Part shown: one piece after another, positions 13,268-21,130 of the stretch
Numbering within the stretch: position 1 is the stretch's first letter
How the letters are laid out: each line of letters opens with the position of its first letter
Source of the DNA: JACPYG01 sp964356545
GTDB taxonomy: Bacteria > Patescibacteriota > Minisyncoccia > Minisyncoccales > Staskawiczbacteraceae
Direction of reading: 5' to 3'
Assembly: GCA_964356545.1 (NCBI GenBank)
Contig: CAYHHX010000006.1
Coordinates: 1 to 21,181, forward strand
Length of the DNA: 21,181 nt
Position numbers and translations under genes: made by a program
The notes under the pieces: model-generated
The model's input: only the letters and a program-made list of their open reading frames with translations
Told to the model about the DNA's origin: nothing
The model's database searches: none

Positions 13268-13749
13268 TTTTCGTTCTTTTTTACTATTTTCTTCTTTGAT
13301 TTTTTTGATTTTACTATTTTTCTTTCTCCTTCTTTTTTGCCATCGACTGAAATAAACTTGTTCTTTTTTACTTCTTTTGTTATTTTTGTCGCTTTTGTAT
13401 CGTCACCTTTTACAGGATTAATCTCGCTTAAAACAATTGTTATATGTGCACTTCTTTTCATTATAGGATAAGCCCTTCCTCTAGACATTGCGTGCCACCT
13501 TTTAAGTGTTGGACCCTCGTCTACTGTAGTTTTTGATACATAAAGATTTTCTTCATTTATTTGAAAATTATGTTTAGCCGAAGCTGTAGCTGAATTTAAA
13601 AGCTTTAAAATCGGAATTGCTGATTTTCTTGTAGCAAAAGAAAGTAAAACCTTGGCATCAACTGCTGTTTTACCTCTAATCAAGTCAACAACCTCTCTGG
13701 CTTTTCTTGCTGTTACTCTTAAATGTTTTAATTTTACTGTTACTTCCAT
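13264..13749 (-). CDS. rplV: 50S ribosomal protein L22 (uL22) with basic C-terminal tail
   Basis: Lines the peptide exit tunnel, where its beta-hairpin contributes to macrolide and stalling-peptide sensitivity. The core at residues 1-110 contains 'RVTARKAREVVDLIRGKTA' (11-29) and the hairpin 'RWHAMSRGRAYPIMKRSAHI' (84-103). Residues 111-161 form a Lys-rich extension ending in 'KSKKSKKKIVKKNEK' that standard L22 lacks; it would sit at the subunit surface. Confidence 0.96.
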   Translation of the reverse strand: MEVTVKLKHLRVTARKAREVVDLIRGKTAVDAKVLLSFATRKSAIPILKLLNSATASAKHNFQINEENLYVSKTTVDEGPTLKRWHAMSRGRAYPIMKRSAHITIVLSEINPVKGDDTKATKITKEVKKNKFISVDGKKEGERKIVKSKKSKKKIVKKNEK

Positions 13750-13756
13750 AAATTTT

Positions 13757-14089
13757 TTATTTCTTTACTGTCTTTGTTGCTTCTGTTTTTGGTGTTTCTA
13801 CATCTCCTTTTTTCTGTTCTATATCTCTTTGCATTCTACCTCCGTGTCTTATGAATTTTGTTGTAGGAGAAAATTCTCCAAGTTTATGACCTACCATATC
13901 TTCTGAAATATAAACTGGCACAAAATCTTTTCCGTTATGCACTCCAAAAGTGTAACCCACCATTTCCGGAGAAATTGTAGAATATCTTGCCCATGTTTTA
14001 ATAATAACTTTTTCGTCCTTTCTAAGTTTTAATATTTTTTCTATTAATTTGGGGTCAATGAAAGGACCTTTTTTAAGACTTCTTGGCAT
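13757..14089 (-). CDS. rpsS: 30S ribosomal protein S19 (uS19)
   Basis: Head protein that forms bridges to the 50S central protuberance. 'MPRSLKKGPFID' starts the protein, and 'WARYSTISPEMVGYTFGVHN' (33-52) and 'GHKLGEFSPTTKFIRHGG' (67-84) are diagnostic. Beyond residue 87 a charged tail of about 23 residues ('EQKKGDVETPKTEATKTVKK') extends past the usual end. It follows rplB by 15 nt. Confidence 0.97.
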   Translation of the reverse strand: MPRSLKKGPFIDPKLIEKILKLRKDEKVIIKTWARYSTISPEMVGYTFGVHNGKDFVPVYISEDMVGHKLGEFSPTTKFIRHGGRMQRDIEQKKGDVETPKTEATKTVKK

Positions 14090-14104
14090 ATTTTTATTTA
14101 CAAA

Positions 14105-14935
14105 TTATTTCTTCTTCCTTCTTTGAATTATAAATTTATTTGTCCACTTTTTTCTACTTCTTGTTTTTACTCCTAAAGCTGGTTTACCCCAGGGAGTTTT
14201 TGGATGCTTTAAGCCAATAGGCTGTCTGCCTTCTCCGCCACCATGTGGATGATCAACTGGATTCATAGCCGAACCCCTAACATGAGGTCTTCTTCCCTTT
14301 AATCTTGATTTACCTGCCTTGCCAACTCTATAATATCTATTTTCTGGGTTTGAAATCGTTCCTATAGAAGCAAAACAGTCACCTATAAACTTTCTTACCT
14401 CAGTTGACGGCATTTTTAGGTTAACATAATTCCCCTCTTGGGCTAAAACCTGAGCTGAAGACCCTGCAGATCTTACTAATTTACCTCCCTTACCGGGTTC
14501 CAACTCAACATTATAAACCATAGTTCCAACTAATATGTTTTTTAATTTGACTCTATTGCCTAATTTTAAAGGAGCTTTCTCTGCAAATATAATTTCATCT
14601 CCAACTTTTAGGTCTTGCGGTGCAATAACATATTGTCTCTCTTTATCAAAATATTCTATTAAAGCAATAAAGGCTGTTCTATTTGGATCATACTCTAAGG
14701 CAATAACTTTGGCTGGCATGTCTATTTTTGTTTGTGAAAATTCAATAATTCTATAAAGTTTTTTAACGCCTCCTCCCTTATGTCTTACTGTAATCCTACC
14801 CGAAGACTTTGATCTGCCGACACTTCTTTTTATGTTTACTAAAAGGCTCTTTTCCGACTTCTTTTTTGAAAGTAACGAAAAATCTATTCCTGTCATTCCT
14901 CTTCTACTTGGTGTTGTTGGTTTATATATTTTCAT
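14105..14935 (-). CDS. rplB: 50S ribosomal protein L2 (uL2)
   Basis: Needed for subunit association and close to the peptidyl-transferase centre. The RNA-binding domain has 'GRITVRHKGGGVKKLYRI' (46-63); the C-terminal part has 'MNPVDHPHGGGEGRQPIG' (224-241), including the conserved H229. The 276-residue length is standard. It starts 4 nt after rplW. Confidence 0.98.
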   Translation of the reverse strand: MKIYKPTTPSRRGMTGIDFSLLSKKKSEKSLLVNIKRSVGRSKSSGRITVRHKGGGVKKLYRIIEFSQTKIDMPAKVIALEYDPNRTAFIALIEYFDKERQYVIAPQDLKVGDEIIFAEKAPLKLGNRVKLKNILVGTMVYNVELEPGKGGKLVRSAGSSAQVLAQEGNYVNLKMPSTEVRKFIGDCFASIGTISNPENRYYRVGKAGKSRLKGRRPHVRGSAMNPVDHPHGGGEGRQPIGLKHPKTPWGKPALGVKTRSRKKWTNKFIIQRRKKK

Positions 14936-14939
14936 TTAA

Positions 14940-15353
14940 TTACAAAATCTCTATTTTTTGACCGTCTTTTATTTTTACGATTGCTTTTACATATCCCGAC
15001 TTAAACCCTTGAACCTTTCCTAGTCTTCTTTTCTTTTTGGGAATTTTTATTATATTTACCGATAAAACATCAACTCCATAAACACCAGCGACTGCTTTTT
15101 TAATATCTATCTTGTTTGTATTTGAATAAACTTTAAAAATATACTGATTACTTTCCGACAACATTGTCGCTTTTTCAGAAATATGAGGCTCTTTGATAAT
15201 GTCATAAGAAAAAGCAACGGTTTTTTTACTTTTAGCAGATACAGCCGAAATCTTAGTAGGTTTATCAATTTTCTTTACCTGTCTACTAACAGGCATAGTA
15301 TCTTTGGCCTTTTCTACTTCTTTTTTTCTTTTTAAAAAATCTAATAATGCCAT
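14940..15353 (-). CDS. rplW: 50S ribosomal protein L23 (uL23) with N-terminal extension
   Basis: Main docking protein at the exit tunnel for trigger factor and SRP. The core begins near residue 50 with 'DIIKEPHISEKATML' and ends with 'VNIIKIPKKKRRLGKVQGFK' and 'KAIVKIKDGQKIEIL'. The first 48 residues are a Lys-rich extension ('MALLDFLKRKKEVEKAKD') absent from the classic 95-100 residue form; total 137. It starts 4 nt after rplD. Confidence 0.95.
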   Translation of the reverse strand: MALLDFLKRKKEVEKAKDTMPVSRQVKKIDKPTKISAVSAKSKKTVAFSYDIIKEPHISEKATMLSESNQYIFKVYSNTNKIDIKKAVAGVYGVDVLSVNIIKIPKKKRRLGKVQGFKSGYVKAIVKIKDGQKIEIL

Positions 15354-15357
15354 GTCT

Positions 15358-15987
15358 TTATTTTAAAAATGTTTTTTCCAATGTTTTAATTGCATCTTTT
15401 TCCATTAACAAATATTTAAAAGTCATTAAATCTATAACATTCAAATTTCTTGCTTGGACTATACTAGTTTTTTTAATATTTCTAGCAGATAAAAATACTT
15501 TTTTATCATGTTCTTGTAAAGCAATTAAACAACTATTTTCTCTGCAAGGTAATTTACTTAATGATTTTACTATCTCTTTTGTTTTTGGTTTATCTATTTG
15601 AATTTTATCCAAAATAACCAATAAGTTTCCTCTGGCTTTTTCTGAAAGAACCATAAATAACGCCTTTCTCCTCATTTTTTTAGGAACATCTTTTGTAAAC
15701 ACCCTTTCTTTCCTTGGACCAAAAGTAATACCTCCGCCTCTCCAAATAGGTGAACGAATTGAACCATGCCTCGCCCTGCCTGTTCCTTTTTGTCGCCATG
15801 GTTTTTTACCCCCACCCCTTACCTCACTTCTATCTTTTGTGTGAGCCGTAATCTGCCGTTTATTTGCCATTTGTGATACAACAATCTGGTGCAACAAATC
15901 AGAGTTTAATTTAACATCAAAAATCTCTTTTGGCAAGGATATTTCTTCTACCTTCTTTCCTTCTTGATTGTAAACTGTTGTTTTCAT
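15358..15987 (-). CDS. rplD: 50S ribosomal protein L4 (uL4)
   Basis: Tunnel-constriction protein; in E. coli it also represses the S10 operon. The tunnel loop 'KPWRQKGTGRARHGSIRSP' (62-80) and 'GGGITFGPRKERVF' are diagnostic; 209 residues is normal. There is no Shine-Dalgarno. The ATG lies 9 nt after the 3' arm of the large inverted repeat at 15997-16070, so folding of that RNA would place a long helix beside the initiation site. Confidence 0.97.
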   Translation of the reverse strand: MKTTVYNQEGKKVEEISLPKEIFDVKLNSDLLHQIVVSQMANKRQITAHTKDRSEVRGGGKKPWRQKGTGRARHGSIRSPIWRGGGITFGPRKERVFTKDVPKKMRRKALFMVLSEKARGNLLVILDKIQIDKPKTKEIVKSLSKLPCRENSCLIALQEHDKKVFLSARNIKKTSIVQARNLNVIDLMTFKYLLMEKDAIKTLEKTFLK

Positions 15988-15996
15988 TTTTTAATA

Positions 15997-16070
15997 GCGG
16001 AAATAATGATATTTTTCAATTCGGGCTGGCCGTGGGTTTGGCGGACGTTGAAAAATATCATTATTTCCGC
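15997..16070. repeat. 74-nt element: perfect 23-bp inverted repeat with 28-nt loop
   Basis: Bases 15997-16019 and 16048-16070 are perfect inverted copies (outer end GCGGAAATAATGATA). The 28-nt loop (16020-16047) contains CGGGCTGGCCG and TTTGGCGGACG and is much richer in GC than the neighbourhood. It fills the rplC-rplD gap, leaving 6 nt after the rplC stop codon and 9 nt before the rplD ATG. No U-tract follows on the minus strand, so it is not a standard terminator. It could be a regulatory RNA hairpin, an RNase III-type processing site, or a miniature mobile element. Confidence 0.9.
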
Positions 16071-16076
16071 ATAACA

Positions 16077-16700
16077 TTATCCGCGTATTTCTAATAATGT
16101 TCCTCTATGTCCTGGTATTGCTCCTTTTATTGCTAATAAGTTATTTTCTTTATCAATTTTTACTATTTTTAAATTTTTAATAGACACTCTTTCATAGCCC
16201 ATGCGACCTGGCATTTTTCTTCCCTTAATGACTCTTTGTGGAAAACGACTTCCTGTGGATCCTATCGTTCTCTGTTCGTGCTTTACTCCATGAGTGGCAT
16301 TTCTTCCGGAAAACCCGTGTCTTTTTACTCCGCCCTGAAATCCTTTTCCTTTTGAAATTCCAGAAACTTTTACCTTATCGCCTTCTTGAAATATAGAAAC
16401 ATTTATTTGGTCACCAACATTATGTTTTGATATATCTATATCTCCCTTAAATTCTTTAATAAACTTATATTCTTTTCCCTTCATTGATTTTTTGATTTTA
16501 TTTTTTTTCTCTATTCTTTCCATACCAACCTGGATAGCTTCATATCCATCTTTCTTGCTTCCAATCGCGCTAAAAGGCTCTTTCATCTTTTTTTGTAAAA
16601 CATAACAAGGCCCACCTAAAATTAAAGTAACTGGTATTACCTTGCCATCTGTGTCAAATAATTGTGACATTCCAATTTTTTTTCCTAAAATAAATTTCAT
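16077..16700 (-). CDS. rplC: 50S ribosomal protein L3 (uL3)
   Basis: Early-assembly protein reaching the peptidyl-transferase centre. It starts 'MKFILGKKIGMSQLF'; the central 'SGISKGKGFQGGVKRHGFSG' (113-132), 'GRNATHGVKHEQRTIGSTG' (132-150) and 'GRKMPGRMG' (160-168) segments are typical. Length 207. A 103-nt gap with two hairpins separates it from rpsJ, and no clear Shine-Dalgarno is seen. Confidence 0.97.
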   Translation of the reverse strand: MKFILGKKIGMSQLFDTDGKVIPVTLILGGPCYVLQKKMKEPFSAIGSKKDGYEAIQVGMERIEKKNKIKKSMKGKEYKFIKEFKGDIDISKHNVGDQINVSIFQEGDKVKVSGISKGKGFQGGVKRHGFSGRNATHGVKHEQRTIGSTGSRFPQRVIKGRKMPGRMGYERVSIKNLKIVKIDKENNLLAIKGAIPGHRGTLLEIRG

Positions 16701-16718
16701 TTTGGCTAACTATTAACT

Positions 16719-16742
16719 AAAAATGGGCTCCTGCCCATTTTT
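16719..16742 (-). terminator. hairpin before rplC, possible attenuator
   Basis: AAAAATGGGC (16719-16728) and GCCCATTTTT (16733-16742) form a perfect 10-bp stem with a 4-nt loop. Read on the minus strand it has a GGGC/GCCC core and T-run typical of intrinsic terminators, yet it lies inside the ribosomal cluster, 18 nt before the rplC start codon. It may attenuate expression, act with antitermination, or be an RNA-binding site. Confidence 0.55.
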
Positions 16743-16749
16743 GGCAATG

Positions 16750-16781
16750 TTGTTACCCCGCCTAAGCGAGGAAGTTAACAA
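16750..16781 (-). other. second, interrupted hairpin after rpsJ
   Basis: TTGTTA (16750-16755) pairs with TAACAA (16776-16781), and inside it a CC-C-CGC/GCG-A-GG segment pairs around the CTAA loop at 16762-16765, with one mismatch and small bulges. It precedes the 16719-16742 hairpin on the transcript. The part from 16782 to 16803 is plain AT-rich DNA. Confidence 0.45.
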
Positions 16782-16803
16782 TTGAATGATTTTAATATAT
16801 TTA

Positions 16804-17208
16804 TTATATTTTAATTGCAATATCAACTCCAGAAGGTAAATTTAAATCTCTCAAAGCTTCAATAATTTCTTGATTTGGAGTTAAAATATCAATCATTCTT
16901 TTATGAACCCTCATTTCAAATTGCTCTCTAGCGTTTTTGTGAACAAAAGTCGATCTATTTACAGTATATTTAAAAATTTCTGTCGGCAAAGGAACTGGAC
17001 CTATTACCTCAACTCCATAACGATTAGCAATATCAATTATTTGTCGAGCCGAATTATCAATAATTTTATGATCATAGGCTTTAAGCTTTATTCTGAGTTT
17101 TGGTTTTACTTCTTCGGTGCCATCTTTGACAACTTTAACCTCACTCTCCTTTTCTGGGGAGATTTTTTTAGTTACTTTCTTGCGAATAACTGTTTTCTTG
17201 ACTGACAT
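16804..17208 (-). CDS. rpsJ: 30S ribosomal protein S10 (uS10) with N-terminal extension
   Basis: Head protein of the 30S subunit, also the NusE transcription antitermination factor. The core from about residue 37 ('KLRIKLKAYDHKIIDNSA') through 'VIGPVPLPTEIFKYTVNRS', 'EQFEMRVHKRMIDI' and 'LPSGVDIAIKI' is typical. The first 36 residues ('MSVKKTVIRKKVTKKISPEK' and onward) are a Lys/Glu-rich extension that usual 100-105 residue S10 lacks. I start at the ATG at 17208; the codon before it, at 17211, is TTG. Confidence 0.96.
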   Translation of the reverse strand: MSVKKTVIRKKVTKKISPEKESEVKVVKDGTEEVKPKLRIKLKAYDHKIIDNSARQIIDIANRYGVEVIGPVPLPTEIFKYTVNRSTFVHKNAREQFEMRVHKRMIDILTPNQEIIEALRDLNLPSGVDIAIKI

Positions 17209-17237
17209 CAATCGAAATTTTTAATTTTTAATCTTAA

Positions 17238-17254
17238 GCGGAAATAAAGATAAT
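17238..17254 (-). repeat. leader motif copy (CCGC motif) between tuf and rpsJ
   Basis: GCGGAAATAAAGATAAT matches the outer arm of the 15997-16070 element (GCGGAAATAATGATA) at 14 of its first 15 bases. On the transcript it reads ATTATCTTTATTTCCGC, 26 nt before the rpsJ ATG. A shorter relative, GCGGAAATATCTTTAAA, lies at 11088-11104 before rplE. The rest of the tuf-rpsJ gap is AT-rich with one weak 7-bp A/T hairpin. Confidence 0.45.
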
Positions 17255-17267
17255 TTATGATTTAAAA

Positions 17268-18461
17268 TTATTTGGTAATCTTTGTTACTATTCCAGCTCC
17301 AACTGTTTTACCGCCTTCGCGAATTGCAAATCTTTTCTTTTCTTCTAAAGCAGCAGGGGCTATTAACTTTACTTTTAAGTTAGCCGTATCACCAGGCATT
17401 ACCATTTCTGTTCCTTCTGGCAATGCTACATCACCGGTAATATCTGAAGTTCCTATAAATAGCTGTGGTTTGTATCCAGTGAAAAATGGTGTATGACGGC
17501 CTCCTTCCTCTTTTGTTAAAACATAAACTTCTCCATCAAATTCTGTATGAGGAGTAAGAGACCCTGGCTTTGCCAATACCTGACCTCTTTCAACGTCGTC
17601 TTTTTTCAATCCTCTTAGTAAAATACCAACATTTTCACCAGCTCTTCCTTCGTCTAAGCTTTTTTGGAACATTTCAACTGAAACTACTACTGTTTTTTGT
17701 GTTGGCCTGATACCAACTATTTCAACTTCATCATTTGGATGAATAATTCCCCTTTCAATTCTTCCGGTGACAACTGTACCTCTTCCTTCAATTGAAAACA
17801 CATCTTCAATAGCCATAGCAAATGGCTTATCTAATTCCCTTACTGGCTCTGGAATATAATTATCTACTGCGTCAAGTAATTCTGTAATACATTTTGTGTT
17901 TGCATCATCAATAGAGGTAGCTCCTAATGCTTTTAATGCTGATCCTCTAATTATAGGTATTTCATCTCCTGGATATTTGTATTTCTTTAATAATTCTCTA
18001 ATTTCTGATTCAACTAAATCCAAAATTTCTGGATCGTCCACCATGTCACATTTATTCATAAATACAACTAATGATGGTAATCCTACCTGACGGGCCAAAA
18101 GAATATGTTCTTTAGTTTGAGGCATTGGTCCATCTGGAGCCGAAACTAACAAAATTCCACCGTCCATTTGAGCGGCTCCCGTAATCATGTTTTTAATATA
18201 ATCAGCGTGTCCTGGACAATCAATTAAAGCATAATGCCTTTTTTCTGTTTCAAATTCCAAGTGTGTAATCGAAATGGTTACCCCTCTTGCTTTTTCTTCT
18301 GGAGCTGAATCAATTTGATCTACTCCTTTCGCAGAAGACTTAAAACCGCGTAATTGTGAAACTTTCATAATTGCGGCCGACAAAGTGGTTTTTCCATGAT
18401 CAACATGACCAATAGTACCAATGTTTACATGAGGCTTAGACCTCTCAAATTTTTCTGCCAT
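17268..18461 (-). CDS. tuf: elongation factor Tu
   Basis: Delivers aminoacyl-tRNA to the ribosome. GTPase motifs: G1 'GHVDHGKT' (18-25), G2 'RGVTI' (59-63, Thr62), G3 'DCPGH' (81-85) with the catalytic His85, G4 'NKCD' (136-139). The switch segment reads 'TISITHLEFET' where many bacteria have a T-AHVEYET form. Domains 2 and 3 are complete ('GRGTVVTGRIERG', 'FFTGYKPQLFIGTSDITG'); 397 residues is standard. It follows fusA after 102 nt, with its own promoter candidate. Confidence 0.98.
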   Translation of the reverse strand: MAEKFERSKPHVNIGTIGHVDHGKTTLSAAIMKVSQLRGFKSSAKGVDQIDSAPEEKARGVTISITHLEFETEKRHYALIDCPGHADYIKNMITGAAQMDGGILLVSAPDGPMPQTKEHILLARQVGLPSLVVFMNKCDMVDDPEILDLVESEIRELLKKYKYPGDEIPIIRGSALKALGATSIDDANTKCITELLDAVDNYIPEPVRELDKPFAMAIEDVFSIEGRGTVVTGRIERGIIHPNDEVEIVGIRPTQKTVVVSVEMFQKSLDEGRAGENVGILLRGLKKDDVERGQVLAKPGSLTPHTEFDGEVYVLTKEEGGRHTPFFTGYKPQLFIGTSDITGDVALPEGTEMVMPGDTANLKVKLIAPAALEEKKRFAIREGGKTVGAGIVTKITK

Positions 18462-18503
18462 TTTTTTATATTGAATTAATTAATATTATTTTGTATGTCT
18501 GTT

Positions 18504-18532
18504 ATTCTATTATAATTATTCAAACAAGTCAA
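18504..18532 (-). promoter_or_regulatory. tuf promoter candidate
   Basis: TTGACT (18532-18527), a 17-nt spacer and TAGAAT (18509-18504), both 5 of 6 to consensus with optimal spacing. The expected start near 18497 gives a leader of about 35 nt. It would drive tuf and perhaps the S10 cluster apart from rpsL-rpsG-fusA. Confidence 0.65.
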
Positions 18533-18550
18533 GCGTTTTAAATAAATAAA

Positions 18551-18577
18551 GCAAGATATTAAACTATTGTCTCTTGC
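18551..18577 (-). terminator. weak terminator candidate at the end of fusA
   Basis: GCAAGA (18551-18556) and TCTTGC (18572-18577) pair across 15 nt, overlapping the fusA stop codon, followed on the minus strand by TTTATTTATTT. The stem is short and the loop large, so any termination would be partial. Confidence 0.3.
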
Positions 18578-20639
18578 CATCCACAATCTCCTGGGCTATA
18601 TTTTCTGGTACTTTTTCATAACTGTTAAATTCCATTGTAAAACTTGCCCTACCTTCGGTTAATGATCTTAAAGATGTGGCGTAGCCAAACATTTCAGACA
18701 AAGGAACTATAGCGTCGATTACTTTCATGCCTACCCTTTCTTTCGTTTCTTCAATTTTACCTCTTCTTGAAGCAATATCTGAAATAACTTGACCAAAAAA
18801 ATCAGCCGGCGTTACAACCTCGGTTTTCATAACGGGTTCTAATATAACTACCTTTGCTTTTTTGGCGGCTTCTTGCAAGGCCATAGAACCTGCAATTTTA
18901 AAAGCAAACTCCGAAGAATCAACATCGTGGAAGCTTCCGTCAAACAGAGTAACTTCCACATCAACTAAAGGATAACCTGCCAAAATACCTTTATCCATTG
19001 CCTCTATAACACCTTTTTCTACCGGTTTTATAAATTCTTTTGGAATAGCTCCTCCTTTAATTTCATCAATAAATTCAAAACCTGCTCCCCTTTCTTTTGG
19101 CGCAACTCTTAATAATACATGGCCATACTGACCCTTACCTCCAGACTGACGAATATATTTTGATTCTGCTTCTGCGGGTCCCAAAATAGTTTCTTTATAT
19201 GCAACTTGGGGCCTGCCATAATTAGCATCAACTTTAAACTCCCTTCTTAATCTGTCGGCTATAATATCTAAATGCAATTCACCCATTCCAGAAATAATTG
19301 TTTCGCCAGTTTCTAAGTCTTCTTTAATTCTAAATGTTGGGTCTTCTTCGGTAAGTTTTCTAATAGACATTATGAGTTTTTCTTGGTCGGCCTTAGTTTT
19401 TGGCTCAACTCTAATTCCGATAACTGGTTCTGGAAATACAATTTTTTCAAGCATGATTGGCTTCTCTTTATCGCAAAGAGTATGACCAGTACTTGTGGCT
19501 TTTAATCCAACAGTAGCTCCAATCTCACCCGCATACAATATATCTAATTCTTGCCTTTCATCGGCATGCATTCTCAAAATACGGCTAATTCTCTCCTGCT
19601 CTCCAGTATTTGCATTTAATACATAACTGCCCTTGTTTAATGTGCCAGAATAAACTCTAAAAAAAGTCAATTGACCTACAAATGGGTCAGTGGCAACTTT
19701 AAACACTAGTGAAGCAAACGGTGCGTTGTCGTCAAATTTTCTTTCTATTTCAGCGCCAGTTTTCAGGTCGGTCCCTTTTACAAAACCTATGTCCATTGGT
19801 GAAGGCAGATAATCAATCACTGCATCCAAAATAAGCTGCGTGCCTTTATTTTTTAAAGCAGAACCGCAAAATACTGGTACCAATCTAAACGCCAACACCG
19901 CTTTTCGTAATACCGGCACTAATTCTTCTCTTGTTACTTCTTTTCCGCTAAGCACTTTATCTAAAAGTACATCATCTTCTGCTGCAATTTTTTCCACCAT
20001 TTTTGTTCTCCATTCTCTTGCTTTTTCTAAATAGTCATCTGGAATTTCTTTTTCAGTAACAATTTCTCCTCTCTCGCCCTCAAAATAAATTGCTTTCATT
20101 TTTAACAAATCAATAATAGCTGACAAATGCTCTTCTTCTCCTATGGGAATATTTATAGCTACAGCGTTTAAAGTTAGTTTATCTAAAATTGACTGAAAGC
20201 TTTTTTCAAAACTGCCACCCATTCTATCTAATTTATTAATAAAACATACTCTTGGAGTACCGTATTTATCGGCTTGTCGCCATACAGTTTCCGATTGCGG
20301 TTCTACGCCAGCAACTCCGTCAAACACCACTACGGCGCCGTCTAATACACGCAAAGATCTCTGTACTTCTGCGGTAAAGTCAATATGACCGGGCGTATCA
20401 ATTAAGTTCATTTGCGCGCCTTTCCAATTCATAGTGATAGCGGCGGCAGTAATGGTAATTCCCCTTTCCCTTTCCTGTACCATCCAATCCATAACCGTAT
20501 CACCTTCGTGCACTTCCCCAATTTTATGAGAAGTTCCGGTATAAAACAAAAGGCGCTCAGAAACCGTTGTTTTTCCGGCATCAATATGAGCGATAATTCC
20601 AAAGTTTCTTAATTTTTCTATTGGATATTGACGAGACAT
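18564..20639 (-). CDS. fusA: elongation factor G
   Basis: GTPase that translocates tRNA-mRNA and helps recycle ribosomes. G1 'AHIDAGKTT' (18-26), G2 'RERGITITAAA' (57-67), G3 'DTPGHIDF' (81-88) and G4 'NKLDRMGG' (135-142) are intact. Domains II-V follow, with the domain IV segment 'QSGGKGQYGHV' and a conserved end 'YEKVPENIAQEIV'. The 691 residues match the housekeeping factor and not a tetracycline-protection paralog. It begins 2 nt after rpsG without a Shine-Dalgarno. Confidence 0.98.
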   Translation of the reverse strand: MSRQYPIEKLRNFGIIAHIDAGKTTVSERLLFYTGTSHKIGEVHEGDTVMDWMVQERERGITITAAAITMNWKGAQMNLIDTPGHIDFTAEVQRSLRVLDGAVVVFDGVAGVEPQSETVWRQADKYGTPRVCFINKLDRMGGSFEKSFQSILDKLTLNAVAINIPIGEEEHLSAIIDLLKMKAIYFEGERGEIVTEKEIPDDYLEKAREWRTKMVEKIAAEDDVLLDKVLSGKEVTREELVPVLRKAVLAFRLVPVFCGSALKNKGTQLILDAVIDYLPSPMDIGFVKGTDLKTGAEIERKFDDNAPFASLVFKVATDPFVGQLTFFRVYSGTLNKGSYVLNANTGEQERISRILRMHADERQELDILYAGEIGATVGLKATSTGHTLCDKEKPIMLEKIVFPEPVIGIRVEPKTKADQEKLIMSIRKLTEEDPTFRIKEDLETGETIISGMGELHLDIIADRLRREFKVDANYGRPQVAYKETILGPAEAESKYIRQSGGKGQYGHVLLRVAPKERGAGFEFIDEIKGGAIPKEFIKPVEKGVIEAMDKGILAGYPLVDVEVTLFDGSFHDVDSSEFAFKIAGSMALQEAAKKAKVVILEPVMKTEVVTPADFFGQVISDIASRRGKIEETKERVGMKVIDAIVPLSEMFGYATSLRSLTEGRASFTMEFNSYEKVPENIAQEIVDGKRQ

Positions 20640-20641
20640 AT

Positions 20642-21106
20642 TTATCTTGCAAAGTGGGCGAATGCTTTATTGGCTTCTGCCATTCTGTGAGTATCGTTTT
20701 TCTTTTTTAGGGCTAAACCTTCGTTGTTTGATGCATCAATTAATTCTTGGCTAAGTTTTTCTGCCATTGGTTTTCCTTTTTTTGAACGAGCTCCTAAAAG
20801 TATCCACCTTATAGCTAAAGCTAACCTTCTTTCTCCTCTTACTTCTATGGGTACCTGATAAGTAGCCCCTCCAATTCTTTTTGACTTTACCTCCAAAAGA
20901 GGCGAAGCGTTTTCAATTGCCAAACGAAATACTTCTAATGGCTCTTTTTTTGTTTTTTCTCTAATTATATCAAAAGCTCCATAAACAATTTTTTGCGCAA
21001 TTGTTTTTTTGCCCCTTTCCATCACTTTATTTATAAACTGTGAAATAACAATATCGTTATAAATTCTATCTGGAGCTATTTTGTGTTTTTTATATGCTCG
21101 TCTCAT
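20642..21106 (-). CDS. rpsG: 30S ribosomal protein S7 (uS7)
   Basis: Primary assembly protein of the 30S head, near the E site; in E. coli the repressor of the str operon. It starts 'MRRAYKKHKIAPD', with 'LEVKSKRIGGATYQVPIEVR' (72-91) and 'RMAEANKAFAHFAR' at the C-terminus. Length 154. It lies 24 nt after rpsL, and that gap carries ATTTCTGCTT, similar to the CCGC leader motif seen before rpsJ, rplD and rplE. Confidence 0.97.
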   Translation of the reverse strand: MRRAYKKHKIAPDRIYNDIVISQFINKVMERGKKTIAQKIVYGAFDIIREKTKKEPLEVFRLAIENASPLLEVKSKRIGGATYQVPIEVRGERRLALAIRWILLGARSKKGKPMAEKLSQELIDASNNEGLALKKKNDTHRMAEANKAFAHFAR

Positions 21107-21130
21107 AAATTAATTTAATAAAGCAGAAAT

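Noticed and set aside
15997..16070. Insertion sequence or CRISPR unit
   Set aside because: There is no transposase, no target-site duplication that I can see, and only one pair of arms, so neither call is supported.
16729..16732. AGGAG in the loop region of the pre-rplC hairpin as a sequestered Shine-Dalgarno
   Set aside because: It lies about 30 nt from the rplC ATG, too far for initiation, and no other start codon of a plausible gene is near.
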